Shown one piece after another: positions 53,418 to 62,244 of a stretch of DNA of 64,000 bases (positions are counted from its first letter, which is position 1; each line of letters starts with the position of its first letter). The DNA lies in NCBI RefSeq assembly GCF_000737335.2, contig NZ_JMCC02000059.1, positions 37,880 through 101,879 on the forward strand, in the 5' to 3' direction. The notes under the pieces are model-generated. The model saw only the letters and a list, made by a program, of their open reading frames with translations. It did not search any database and had not been told where the DNA came from. This stretch comes from Enhygromyxa salina. Its GTDB lineage: Bacteria > Myxococcota_A > Polyangia > Nannocystales > Nannocystaceae. The translations under genes and the position numbers were made by a program.

Positions 53418-54787
53418 CCGACTCTGGCTTTCCCGATGACTTCGTGTGGGGCGTCGCCACGTCCAGCTACCAGATCGAGGGCGCCGCCCAGGCAGACGGC
53501 CGCGGCGAGTCGATCTGGGATCGCTTCGCCAATACCCCGGGCAAGGTGATCGACGGCAGCAACGGCGACGTCGCGTGCGACCACTATCATCGCTTCGCGG
53601 AAGACGTCGCGCTCATGAAGTCGCTGGGCGTGCGCGCGTATCGGTTCTCGATCGCGTGGCCGCGGGTGTTGCCGCAGGGCCGCGGCGCGGTCAACCACAA
53701 GGGCCTGGACTTCTATTCGCGCCTGGTCGACGCCCTGCTCGAGGCCGGCATCCAACCGTTCGCAACCCTGTATCACTGGGATCTGCCCCAGGCCCTCGAG
53801 GACGAGGGCGGCTGGTCGAGCCGCTCGACAGCCGAGGCCTTCGTGCCCTACGTCGAGGCCGTCGTCGACCGCCTTGGTGACCGCGTGGGCGACTGGATCA
53901 CCCACAACGAGCCGTGGTGCGCGAGCATGCTGGGCTACGAGCGGGGCATTCACGCGCCGGGTGTCGTCGACAAGGCCCGGGCGATCGCGGCCAGCCACCA
54001 CCTGTTGCTCTCGCACGGCTGGGCCATGCCCGTGATCCGGGCCAAGTGTCCGGGCGCGCGCGCGGGGATCACCTTGAACCTTGGACCGATGCTGCCCGCG
54101 TCGGACAGCGCGGCCGATCACGACGCAGCCCGGCACGCAGACGGTCACTTCAATCGCTGGTTTCTGGATCCGGTGTTTGGCCGCGGCTACCCAGACGACA
54201 TGGTCCGCGACTACGTGGCGCGGGGCTGCCTGCCCGCAGGCGGCATGACGATGGTCGAAGCGGGTGACCTAGAAGCGATCGCGGCGCGAACCGACTTTCT
54301 GGGCGTCAACTACTACAACCGCACGATCATCCGCAGCGAGGCGATCCCGGAGCACGAGAACGAGGCGCCCGTGCGCACGCTCGGGCCCGAGCAGGACTGG
54401 ACCGAGATGGGCTGGGAGGTCTACCCGCCGGGGCTGCACCAGACCCTCATGCGCGTGCACCTGCACTACGGGCCGCGAAAGATGTACGTCACCGAGAACG
54501 GCTGCAGCTACTCGACCGGTCCCGACGCCACGGGCCGGATCGCAGACACCCGACGGGTCGCGTTCTTCCGCGACCACCTCCGCGCGGCCCATCGTGCGAT
54601 CGCCGACGGGGCTCCCTTGGCGGGCTACTTCGCGTGGTCCTTGATGGACAACTACGAGTGGGAGCGCGGCTACGGACAGCGGTTTGGCATCGTCCACGTC
54701 GACTACGAGACCCAAGCTCGCACGCCCAAGGACAGCGCGGCCTTCTTGGCCAAGGTGTTCGCACAAAACGCCGTCCCGCAAGACTGA
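53414..54787 (+). CDS. GH1 beta-glucosidase
   Basis: A 457-residue cytoplasmic glycoside hydrolase family 1 enzyme without signal peptide. FPDDFVWGVATSSYQIEGAA is the family signature at the N-terminus. Glu166 in THNEPW is the acid/base and Glu361 in MYVTENG the nucleophile. YHWDLPQALEDEGGW and WSLMDNYEWERGYGQRFGIV are the other hallmark segments. It hydrolyses cellobiose and related beta-glucosides to glucose. Coupled to the MFS gene by a 4-base overlap, it is the intracellular end of the glucan pathway encoded downstream. Confidence 0.96.
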   Translation: MTDSGFPDDFVWGVATSSYQIEGAAQADGRGESIWDRFANTPGKVIDGSNGDVACDHYHRFAEDVALMKSLGVRAYRFSIAWPRVLPQGRGAVNHKGLDFYSRLVDALLEAGIQPFATLYHWDLPQALEDEGGWSSRSTAEAFVPYVEAVVDRLGDRVGDWITHNEPWCASMLGYERGIHAPGVVDKARAIAASHHLLLSHGWAMPVIRAKCPGARAGITLNLGPMLPASDSAADHDAARHADGHFNRWFLDPVFGRGYPDDMVRDYVARGCLPAGGMTMVEAGDLEAIAARTDFLGVNYYNRTIIRSEAIPEHENEAPVRTLGPEQDWTEMGWEVYPPGLHQTLMRVHLHYGPRKMYVTENGCSYSTGPDATGRIADTRRVAFFRDHLRAAHRAIADGAPLAGYFAWSLMDNYEWERGYGQRFGIVHVDYETQARTPKDSAAFLAKVFAQNAVPQD

Positions 54788-54805
54788 GGCCGGGTGACGA
54801 GGGGT

Positions 54806-54825
54806 CGTAAATCTTCATCCACTTG
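54806..54825 (+). promoter_or_regulatory. TTCATCC motif upstream of the first GH5 gene
   Basis: GTAAATCTTCATCCACTTGG. It lies within the frame if GTG 54794 is taken as the GH5 start, which is one reason to prefer ATG 54845. Compare 57035-57055, 62163-62183 and the minus-strand copy near 51960. Confidence 0.4.
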
Positions 54826-54844
54826 GCCGCCCCAGGGCCACGGC

Positions 54845-56095
54845 ATGGGCATGGGCATCGCTCCGGTCCCCCAAATTGGCGCAGGATCCCTCGCCGGATG
54901 GCTGCTGACGATCTTCGTCCTCCCGGGCGGGGGCTGCACCGACCCGGTCGGCGACGGGGACACCAACGCTTCGATATCGACGCTTGGCGACTCGACTGGC
55001 GATGGTGATGGTGATGGTGATGGTGATGGCGATGGCGATGGCGATCCCGCGACGAGCGGCGACGGCGACGGCGATCCCACGACCAGTGGCGACGGCGACG
55101 GCGATCCCACGACCAGTGGCGACGGTGACGGCGACGGCGATCCAACGACCAGTGGCGACGGCGACGGCGACAACCCACCGATCACGCCCGGCGGCTACTA
55201 CGTCAACGGCAACAAGATCTACGACGGCGATCACCAGATCCACATCTTTCGCGGCGTCGATCGGCCCTCGCTCGAGTGGAACCCCAACGGCGAGGGCATC
55301 TCGCAGGCCGACGTCGACCTCATCGCCAGCTGGAACGCCAACGTGATCCGCGTGGCGCTCAACCAGGGCTTTTGGCTCGAGGGCTCCGTCGTCTACGACC
55401 CCGGGTACCGGCAGCGCGTTGACGACTTGGTGGCGTGGTCCGAGGCCGCGGGCATGGACGTCATCTTGGACCTGCACTGGTCCGACAAGGGCAACCTGTC
55501 ACAAGCCCCCGGCCAGCAGCGCATGGCGGATCAAAACTCGCGCACGTTCTGGCAGAGCGTGGCCGATCGCTACAAAGACGACGGGCGCGTGTTCTTCGAG
55601 CTCTACAACGAGCCGCACGACGTGAGCTGGTCCGTGTGGCTCAACGGCGGCGACTCGGGTGACGGCTTTCAGGTCGTGGGCATGCAAGAGCTCTACGACA
55701 CGGTTCGCGACGCGGGCGCGGACAACCTGGTGCTCATTGGCGGGGTTCGCTACGCCTACGACCTCTCGGGCGTGCCCGACCACCGCGTCGAGGGCTACAA
55801 CATCGTCTACACCGCGCACCCCTACGACTTCGGCGACAAGCAGCCGGCCGCGTGGAACGCCGACTGGGGCTTCCTGGCCGAGACCGACCCGATCTTCGTC
55901 ACGGAGTTCGGCAGCTTCGACTGCAACCCATCGTACTCGCAGCAATTGATCAATTACGCGGAGCAGCGGGGCCTGTCGTGGTCGGCGTGGGCCTGGTACC
56001 CGGGGGGCTGTGGCTTCCCCGCGCTGATCGAGAACTGGTCCGGCGTCCCCTCGGCGACCGGACAGATCGTAAAGACGGCCCTCGAGGCCAATTGA
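54845..56095 (+). CDS. GH5 cellulase lipoprotein, copy 1
   Basis: A 416-residue exported endo-beta-glucanase. The signal peptide ends in VLPGGGC (lipobox-like), followed by interrupted GD blocks joined by PTTS and then the GH5 barrel. Key motifs: HIFRGVDRPSLEW, WNANVIRVALNQGFW, DVILDLHWSDKGN, the acid/base Glu in FELYNEPHD, TAHPYDFGDK, and the nucleophile Glu in FVTEFGSFD. GH5 cleaves cellulose or related beta-glucans. Start uncertain: GTG 54794 extends it by 17 residues but includes the regulatory-looking motif. Paralogue of the gene at 57083 by tandem duplication with the CBM gene. Confidence 0.92.
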   Translation: MGMGIAPVPQIGAGSLAGWLLTIFVLPGGGCTDPVGDGDTNASISTLGDSTGDGDGDGDGDGDGDGDPATSGDGDGDPTTSGDGDGDPTTSGDGDGDGDPTTSGDGDGDNPPITPGGYYVNGNKIYDGDHQIHIFRGVDRPSLEWNPNGEGISQADVDLIASWNANVIRVALNQGFWLEGSVVYDPGYRQRVDDLVAWSEAAGMDVILDLHWSDKGNLSQAPGQQRMADQNSRTFWQSVADRYKDDGRVFFELYNEPHDVSWSVWLNGGDSGDGFQVVGMQELYDTVRDAGADNLVLIGGVRYAYDLSGVPDHRVEGYNIVYTAHPYDFGDKQPAAWNADWGFLAETDPIFVTEFGSFDCNPSYSQQLINYAEQRGLSWSAWAWYPGGCGFPALIENWSGVPSATGQIVKTALEAN

Positions 56096-56111
56096 CCGAC
56101 GGAGAACGAAC

Positions 56112-56993
56112 ATGCGAATCCAAGCCACCCAAGCCACCCAAGTCGCCCACGTCGTATTGTGTGCAACTGTCACCGTGGTCGTGGCCTGTGCCGGCGACTC
56201 CGAGTCGGACAGCAGCTTCATCACCCTGAGCGGCTACACCAACAACGAGCTCGGCGACGGTGACGGCGACGGCGAGACCGGCGACGGCGACGGCGACGAC
56301 GACCCAAGCACGACCGGTGACGGTGACGGCGACGGCGATCCAACCACCGGTGACGGCGACGGCGACACCACCACCACCGGCGACGGCGACGGCGACATCC
56401 CGATCAATCCCGACGACATGATCGACAACTTCGAGGACGGCGACGGCGCGCTGATCCCCAACAACGGGCGCCAGGGCTACTGGTACACCTTCAACGACGC
56501 CACCGAGGGCGCCACGCAGACCCCCGCCGCGGACGTGGTCCTGCCCGAGTCCGGCGGCGCGGCCGGTACCAGCATGGCCATGCACACGACCGGCAGCGGC
56601 TTCGCCGAGTGGGGCGCGGGGATCGGCATCGACCTCAACAACGCGGGCGATCCCGAAGGCGGCAGCGGCATCAAGATGATCCACGACGCCTCGGGGTTCA
56701 CCGGCATCGCGCTGATGGCCAAGGGCAACGGGCAGGTCCGGGCCGCGGTCCAGATCGAAGCGACGGTCCCGCCCGAGGAAGGGGGCACCTGCGAGATGGA
56801 CTGCGATCCCCACGGCAAGGTCTTGTTGCTCTCGGACGAGTGGCAGCAGTTCACCCTGCCCTTCGCGCAGCTCAACCAAGAGGGATGGGGGACCCCGGCC
56901 GCGTGGGACGCGGCCAAGGTCGTCGGCATCCAGTTCAAGGTCGCCAAGGACACCAACTTCGACTTCTGGGTCGACGAGATCGGCTTTTACTGA
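56112..56993 (+). CDS. CBM11-like carbohydrate-binding lipoprotein, copy 1
   Basis: A 293-residue exported protein. The signal peptide ends in VVVAC (lipobox) and four GD blocks separated by Thr runs form the linker. The domain starts IDNFEDGDGALIPNNGRQGY and continues with a jelly-roll pattern (GTSMAMHTTGSGFAEWGAGI, DASGFTGIALMAKGNGQVRA, DEWQQFTLPFAQLNQEGW, FKVAKDTNFDFWVDEIGFY), which fits CBM11 / CIA30-type beta-glucan-binding modules. There is no catalytic motif. GGAG at 56101-56104 sets the start. It follows the GH5 gene by 16 bp and probably serves as its separate binding partner. Confidence 0.85.
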   Translation: MRIQATQATQVAHVVLCATVTVVVACAGDSESDSSFITLSGYTNNELGDGDGDGETGDGDGDDDPSTTGDGDGDGDPTTGDGDGDTTTTGDGDGDIPINPDDMIDNFEDGDGALIPNNGRQGYWYTFNDATEGATQTPAADVVLPESGGAAGTSMAMHTTGSGFAEWGAGIGIDLNNAGDPEGGSGIKMIHDASGFTGIALMAKGNGQVRAAVQIEATVPPEEGGTCEMDCDPHGKVLLLSDEWQQFTLPFAQLNQEGWGTPAAWDAAKVVGIQFKVAKDTNFDFWVDEIGFY

Positions 56994-57034
56994 GCGCCCG
57001 TCACCCCGGGCAACGGGCTCGCGTGAACGCCGCT

Positions 57035-57055
57035 ACTCAAACCTTCATCCATTTG
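57035..57055 (+). promoter_or_regulatory. TTCATCC motif upstream of the second GH5 gene
   Basis: ACTCAAACCTTCATCCATTT with a G after it, 28 bp before ATG 57083. It could be homologous to 54806-54825 by duplication of the unit. Confidence 0.4.
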
Positions 57056-57082
57056 CGTAGGGAGCAGACCACTGCCTCCGGT

Positions 57083-58225
57083 ATGCAGCCGGTTCGCCTC
57101 GCGGCCCCCGGATTTGGCGCTGGACGCCTCGCTGGGTGCTTCATTGCCCTCTTCGCCCTTCACCTGGGCGGTTGCGGCGACTACGGATACGGCCCGGCCG
57201 ACGACGAAGAAGGCAACGCGTCCACCAGCGGCGACGCGAACGGCGATGGCGATGGCGACCCGAGCGGCGACGGTGATGGCGACGGTGATGGCGACGGCGA
57301 GATTCCGCCGATCACGCCCGGTGGCTACTACGTCAAGGGCAACAAGATCTACGACGCCAACCACCAGGTCCACGTGTTTCGCGGCGTCGACCGGCCCTCG
57401 CTCGAGTGGGATCCAAACGGCGAGGGCATCTCGTCGGCCGACATTGATCTCATTGCGAGCTGGAACGCCAACGTGATCCGCGTGGCGATCAACCAGGGCT
57501 TTTGGCTCGAGGGATCCGTCGTCTACAACTCAGGCTACCGCGAGCGCGTTGACGAGCTGGTGCAGTGGTCCAAGGCCGCGGGCATGGACGTCATCTTGGA
57601 TCTGCACTGGACCGACAGGGGCAACCTGTCCGAAGTCCCGGCCCAGCAGCGCATGGCGGACCAAAACTCGCGCGCGCTGTGGCAGAGCGTGGCCGCGCGC
57701 TACAAAGACGACGGCCGGGTGTTCTTCGAGCTCTACAACGAGCCGCACGACGTCAGCTGGCCCGTGTGGCTCAACGGCGGCGACTCGGGTGACGGCTTTG
57801 AGGTCGTGGGCATGCAAGAGCTCTACGACACGGTTCGCGACGCGGGCGCAGACAACCTGGTGCTCGTGGGCGGGCTCCGCTACGCCTACGATCTCTCCGG
57901 CGTGCCCGACCACCGCGTCGAGGGCTACAACATCGTCTATACCTCGCACCCCTACGATTTCGGCGACAAGCAGCCAGCTGGGTGGACTGACGATTGGGGC
58001 TTTTTGGCCGACACCGACCCGATCTTCATCACGGAGTTCGGCAGCTTCGACTGCGACGCGGGGTATTCTCAGCAACTCATCGACTACGCGGAGCAGCGGG
58101 GGCTGTCTTGGTCCGCGTGGGCCTGGTACCCAGGTGGCTGCGGGTTCCCCGGCCTCATCGAAGACTGGTCGGGTACCCCCTCTGCAACTGGACAAATCGT
58201 AAAGACGGCCCTTCAGGCCAATTGA
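57083..58225 (+). CDS. GH5 cellulase lipoprotein, copy 2
   Basis: A 380-residue exported GH5 endoglucanase, closely similar to copy 1 in the catalytic domain: HVFRGVDRPSLEWDPNGEGI, FELYNEPHDVSWPVWLNGG with the acid/base Glu, and FITEFGSFDCD with the nucleophile. The signal peptide ends in HLGGC. The GD linker is shorter (about 11 GD units) than in copy 1. Substitutions are scattered and conservative, so both copies appear functional. Its start by alignment with copy 1 is ATG 57083; a GTG lies upstream in frame. With the next gene it forms the second half of the tandem duplication. Confidence 0.92.
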   Translation: MQPVRLAAPGFGAGRLAGCFIALFALHLGGCGDYGYGPADDEEGNASTSGDANGDGDGDPSGDGDGDGDGDGEIPPITPGGYYVKGNKIYDANHQVHVFRGVDRPSLEWDPNGEGISSADIDLIASWNANVIRVAINQGFWLEGSVVYNSGYRERVDELVQWSKAAGMDVILDLHWTDRGNLSEVPAQQRMADQNSRALWQSVAARYKDDGRVFFELYNEPHDVSWPVWLNGGDSGDGFEVVGMQELYDTVRDAGADNLVLVGGLRYAYDLSGVPDHRVEGYNIVYTSHPYDFGDKQPAGWTDDWGFLADTDPIFITEFGSFDCDAGYSQQLIDYAEQRGLSWSAWAWYPGGCGFPGLIEDWSGTPSATGQIVKTALQAN

Positions 58226-58242
58226 CGGACGGAGAACAAAAC

Positions 58243-59031
58243 ATGCGAACCAAAACCATTGTCATGTTGTGCGCCACCCTCACGCTGGGCCTGGCCTGTG
58301 GCGACTCCACTTCGGGCGAGGGCTACACCAGCGCCGGCGACGGTGACGGCGACGGCGACGGCGACACCACGGGTGACGGCGACGGCGACGGCGACGACAC
58401 GGGTACCGGCGACGGTGACGGCGACGGCGACGCGATCATGATCGATCCCGACAACATGATCGACAACTTCGAGGATGGCGACGGATCGCTGATCCCCAAT
58501 GGCGGTCGCCAGGGCTACTGGTACACCTTCAACGACGCCACCGAGGGCGCCACGCAGACGCCCGCTGACGACATGGTCCTGCCAGAGGCTGGCGGCGCGG
58601 CCGGTACCGCCATGGCCATGCACACGACCGGCAGCGGGTTCGCCGAGTGGGGCGCCGGGATCGGCATCGACCTCAACAACGCGGGCGATCCCGAGGGCGG
58701 CAATGGCATCAAGATGGCCTACGACGCCTCTGGGTTCACCGGCGTCGTGCTGCGGGCCAAGGGCAACGGGCAGATCCGGGCCGCGGTTCAGATCGAAGCG
58801 ACGATCCCACCCGAAGAGGGGGGCACCTGCGCGATGGACTGCGACCCGCACGGCAAGGTCTTGCTGCTCTCGGACGAGTGGCAGCAGTTCACGCTCACCT
58901 TCGATCAGCTCAACCAAGAGGGTTGGGGTACGCCGGCCGTGTGGGACGCGTCCAAGATCGTCGGCATCCAGTTCAAGGCCGCCAAGAACACCGAGTTCGA
59001 CTTCTGGGTCGACGAGATCGGCCTTTACTGA
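58243..59031 (+). CDS. CBM11-like carbohydrate-binding lipoprotein, copy 2
   Basis: A 262-residue exported protein, paralogue of the gene at 56112. The signal peptide MRTKTIVMLCATLTLGLAC ends in lipobox GLAC; three GD blocks follow, then the CBM11-like domain (IDNFEDGDGSLIPNGGRQGY, GTAMAMHTTGSGFAEWGAGI, DFWVDEIGLY). The upstream spacer (TTGACGGACGGAGAACAAAA) is nearly that of copy 1, including the ribosome site. Charge changes within the domain are few, suggesting the same or a similar ligand. Confidence 0.85.
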   Translation: MRTKTIVMLCATLTLGLACGDSTSGEGYTSAGDGDGDGDGDTTGDGDGDGDDTGTGDGDGDGDAIMIDPDNMIDNFEDGDGSLIPNGGRQGYWYTFNDATEGATQTPADDMVLPEAGGAAGTAMAMHTTGSGFAEWGAGIGIDLNNAGDPEGGNGIKMAYDASGFTGVVLRAKGNGQIRAAVQIEATIPPEEGGTCAMDCDPHGKVLLLSDEWQQFTLTFDQLNQEGWGTPAVWDASKIVGIQFKAAKNTEFDFWVDEIGLY

Positions 59032-59039
59032 GCCCGAAC

Positions 59040-62000
59040 ATGAACCGCCACGCGCTATGCGGAGTGCTCGCGCTGGTCGCCCTTGGGCCAGCGTGCGCGC
59101 TCATGGACTCTGACCCGGCGTCGACCCAGCGTCGGGGCTCGACGCAGGCGATCGCGTGTACGCGCGCGGCGGTGATCGAAGACGGTGAGAACAACGACCA
59201 CCAAGTGGTCGTGCACGCCGACCGCAACGGCTACATCTACACCTTTCGCGCGGGCGACACCCAGCTCGAGCCAACCCCAGGGGCCGACGGCGGCGTGTTC
59301 ACAATGAGCCTTGGCGGCGCGAACGGGTCGCAGCACGCCGCGCGCATGCACGGCACGGTTGGCGGTGACCCAAGCGCGTTCGCGGGGTTGGGGTTCAATT
59401 TCACCGAGCCCCAGGCCGGCTACGACGCGTCGCAGTACGAGGGCATCTCGTTCTTCGCCCGCCGCTCAGCGGACTCCACCGGCAGCGTGCGGCTCAAGAT
59501 CCCCGACCGCGCGACCTCGCCCGAAGCTGGCGAGTGCACGGAGTGCTTCAACGACTTCGGGGTTGATCTGCAGCTGACCGAGGAGTGGCAGCACTACGTG
59601 TTTCGCTTCGACGAGCTCGCGCAGCTCGCCGGTTGGGGCGCCCCACGCCCGGCAAGGATCGACGCGTCCGCGCTCTACGGGGTCCAATTCCAGGTGATGA
59701 GCCCCGGCGCAAGCTTCGACATCTGGGTCGATGACCTGGCCTTCGTCGGCTGCGCCGGGCAGGCCGCGCAGGCTGAGCTGGTCCCACGCACCAACGTGGA
59801 CGAGCCAGAGATCAACGGTGATCACGATCTGATCCGCAACGCGCAATTCGACGCGGGCGCCCTCGCGCCGTGGGTGCTCACGCTCGGGCCCCAAGCTTCG
59901 GCGCAGGTCGAGATCAACGAGGGGCGCGCGTGCGTGAACATCGAAGCGCCAGGCCAGCGCAGCTCGGACGTGCAATTGCGGCATCGGGTTCGGCTCGAGG
60001 ACGCCCACGTCTACCTGTCTGAATTCGTCGCTCGCGCCTCCACGCCAACCCCCGTGCGCGCGCGGGTTGGCAGCGCGGGGCCCCCCTACGTGGACTACTG
60101 GGCCAGCAGCGCCGAAGTCGACTCGACCGACCAGCGCTTCATTGGCCACTTCAAGAAGCCAAGCGACGGCGCGCAGCTGACCGAGCTCAGCTTGCAGCTG
60201 GGCGGCCCGGCAGCGCGCGCGGGCGCACGGGTCTGCTTTGACCGCATCTCGCTGTCGGATCCCGAGTTCACACCACCCCCACCCTCGGTCTCGGAGCGGG
60301 CCCCCCGGGTCCGCGTCAACCAGGTTGGGTACGCGCCCGGACACGAAAAGCTCGCCGTGCTCGCAACGGCAGACAAACAGCCGATCGCCTGGGCGCTTCG
60401 CCGCAAGGACGGCTCGATCGCAGCTGAAGGCAAGACCCACGTCCACGGCGAAGATCCAGCCTCGGGCGAGTTCCTCCACCACATCGACTTCTCGACGTTC
60501 AACGAGCCCGGCGAGGGCTATGCGATCGCCGTGGGTGATCAGCTCAGCCCGCCCTTCACGATCGGTGGCCAGCTCTACAAGACCCTGCGCGGCGACGCGC
60601 TCGCGTACTTCTATTACAACCGCAGCGGGATCCCGATCGAGATGCCTTACGCCGGTCACCCGCGGTGGGCCCACGGGGTCGGCCACCCAAGCGACGCCAA
60701 GGCGGCATGCCGGGCCGACAGCGGCTGCAACTACACGCTGGATGTCTCGGGCGGTTGGTACGACGCGGGCGACCACGGCAAGTACGTCGTCAACGCGGGC
60801 ATCTCTGTGTGGACGCTGCTGAACCTGTGGGAGCGCGCCAACGCGAAGGGCCGCGCCCGCATGGGTGATGGCACGCTCCGCATCCCCGAGGCCAACAACG
60901 GCGTGCCGGATCTGCTCGACGAGGTGCGCTGGGAGGTCGAGTGGATGCTGCGCATGCAGGTTCCAGCCGGCCAGCCACACGCGGGCTTGGCCCACCACAA
61001 GATCCACGAAGACTCATGGACGGGGCTGCCACATGATCCCGCGATCGAGGCCGCGCCGCGCTATCTGCATCGGCCAAGCACGGCGGCGGGCCTGAACCTC
61101 GCGGCCGCGGCCGCCCAGGCTGCCCGGGTGTGGCGCAAGCTGGACCCCGCGTTCTCCAAGCAATGCCTGGCCGCGGCCGAGCGGGCCTACGCGGCCGCCG
61201 TCGCCGAGCCCGAGCTGTTCGCCCCCAGCGATGACAACATTGGCGGCGGCCCCTACGACGACAAGGATCTGTCCGACGAGTTTTACTGGGCGGCCACGGA
61301 GCTGTTCGTCACCACTGGCAAGGCGGACTACGCCAAGGCCATGAAGTCGTCCAAGCACTTCGGCCGGGTCCTGGGCCCGAACGCGAGCGGCGACGGGGCG
61401 CAGGCCTCAATGAGCTGGCAGCAAGTCGGCAGCCTGGGCACGCTCACGCTCGCGGTCGTGTCCAACGAGCCAGCTGAAAAATTGGCCGACAAGCTGGGCG
61501 ACAAGCTGGGAGACAAGGGCCTCGAGCGGGCTCGCGCCGCCGTGGTCGAAGCGGCGAAGGGCTACCTGCACCACGTGAACGCCGAGGGCTACCCCGTCCC
61601 GCTCACCGCTGGCGGCGCTGCAAAGTACCCGTGGGGCAGCAATTCGCTGGTCCTGAACAACATGGTGATCTTGGGCCTCGCGCACCAGATCACCGGCGAC
61701 AACGCGTACCTCGAGGGCATGCTGCAAGGCATGGACTACCTGCTTGGCCGCAACCCCAACTCGCAGTCCTACGTCAGCGGCTACGGCACCTACCCGCTGT
61801 TGAACCCGCACCACCGCCACTGGGCCGCGCAGATCGACGCCGCGTTCCCGCCACCGCCACCCGGGGCGATCTCGGGCGGGCCAAACTCCGACTTGCAAGA
61901 TCCCCACGCGCAGCAGGCCGGCCTGCCCGGGTGCCCGCCCATGAAGTGCTTCGTGGACCACATCGAGTCGTGGTCGACAAACGAGGTTGCGATCAACTGG

Positions 62001-62054
62001 AACGCCCCCTTCGCGTGGGTCGTCGCCTACCTCGACGACAACCTGCGCCCCTGA
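59040..62054 (+). CDS. multidomain GH9 cellulase lipoprotein
   Basis: A 1004-residue exported enzyme starting 8 bp after the CBM gene. The signal peptide ends in GPAC (lipobox). Domains in order: CBM11-like (residues ~45-240, ending DIWVDDLAFVGC), a CBM4_9-like module (~260-415), an Ig-like CelD_N domain (APRVRVNQVGYAPGHEKLAV, ~420-505), and GH9 (~513-1004). The GH9 base Asp lies in DVSGGWYDAGDHGKYV (~568-583), and the acid Glu in STNEVAINWNAPFAW (~981). LLGRNPNSQSYVSGYG and NPHHRHW are family marks. No GD linker is present, unlike its neighbours. It probably cuts cellulose processively or endo-wise. Confidence 0.94.
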   Translation: MNRHALCGVLALVALGPACALMDSDPASTQRRGSTQAIACTRAAVIEDGENNDHQVVVHADRNGYIYTFRAGDTQLEPTPGADGGVFTMSLGGANGSQHAARMHGTVGGDPSAFAGLGFNFTEPQAGYDASQYEGISFFARRSADSTGSVRLKIPDRATSPEAGECTECFNDFGVDLQLTEEWQHYVFRFDELAQLAGWGAPRPARIDASALYGVQFQVMSPGASFDIWVDDLAFVGCAGQAAQAELVPRTNVDEPEINGDHDLIRNAQFDAGALAPWVLTLGPQASAQVEINEGRACVNIEAPGQRSSDVQLRHRVRLEDAHVYLSEFVARASTPTPVRARVGSAGPPYVDYWASSAEVDSTDQRFIGHFKKPSDGAQLTELSLQLGGPAARAGARVCFDRISLSDPEFTPPPPSVSERAPRVRVNQVGYAPGHEKLAVLATADKQPIAWALRRKDGSIAAEGKTHVHGEDPASGEFLHHIDFSTFNEPGEGYAIAVGDQLSPPFTIGGQLYKTLRGDALAYFYYNRSGIPIEMPYAGHPRWAHGVGHPSDAKAACRADSGCNYTLDVSGGWYDAGDHGKYVVNAGISVWTLLNLWERANAKGRARMGDGTLRIPEANNGVPDLLDEVRWEVEWMLRMQVPAGQPHAGLAHHKIHEDSWTGLPHDPAIEAAPRYLHRPSTAAGLNLAAAAAQAARVWRKLDPAFSKQCLAAAERAYAAAVAEPELFAPSDDNIGGGPYDDKDLSDEFYWAATELFVTTGKADYAKAMKSSKHFGRVLGPNASGDGAQASMSWQQVGSLGTLTLAVVSNEPAEKLADKLGDKLGDKGLERARAAVVEAAKGYLHHVNAEGYPVPLTAGGAAKYPWGSNSLVLNNMVILGLAHQITGDNAYLEGMLQGMDYLLGRNPNSQSYVSGYGTYPLLNPHHRHWAAQIDAAFPPPPPGAISGGPNSDLQDPHAQQAGLPGCPPMKCFVDHIESWSTNEVAINWNAPFAWVVAYLDDNLRP

Positions 62055-62162
62055 TCGCGCAGACCGCGACGGGCCACGACGGACCGGCAGACCTCCGGGT
62101 CGCCCGCGCTTGTTCGTCGCGTGAGCCCGGCCATGCCGCCGACCGTGGGCCGAGCCAAGGCT

Positions 62163-62183
62163 GGAAAAATATCATCCATTCGG
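62163..62183 (+). promoter_or_regulatory. A-rich ATCATCCA motif upstream of the 62245 gene
   Basis: GGAAAAATATCATCCATTCG with a G after it, 62 bp before ATG 62245; close to the copy upstream of the DUF4215 gene in sequence and distance. Confidence 0.4.
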
Positions 62184-62244
62184 ACCGCATGGCCCCACCG
62201 AATGCTGAGGGCGTGTCGGGCCTGGCACGTTATCGGACTCCCCC

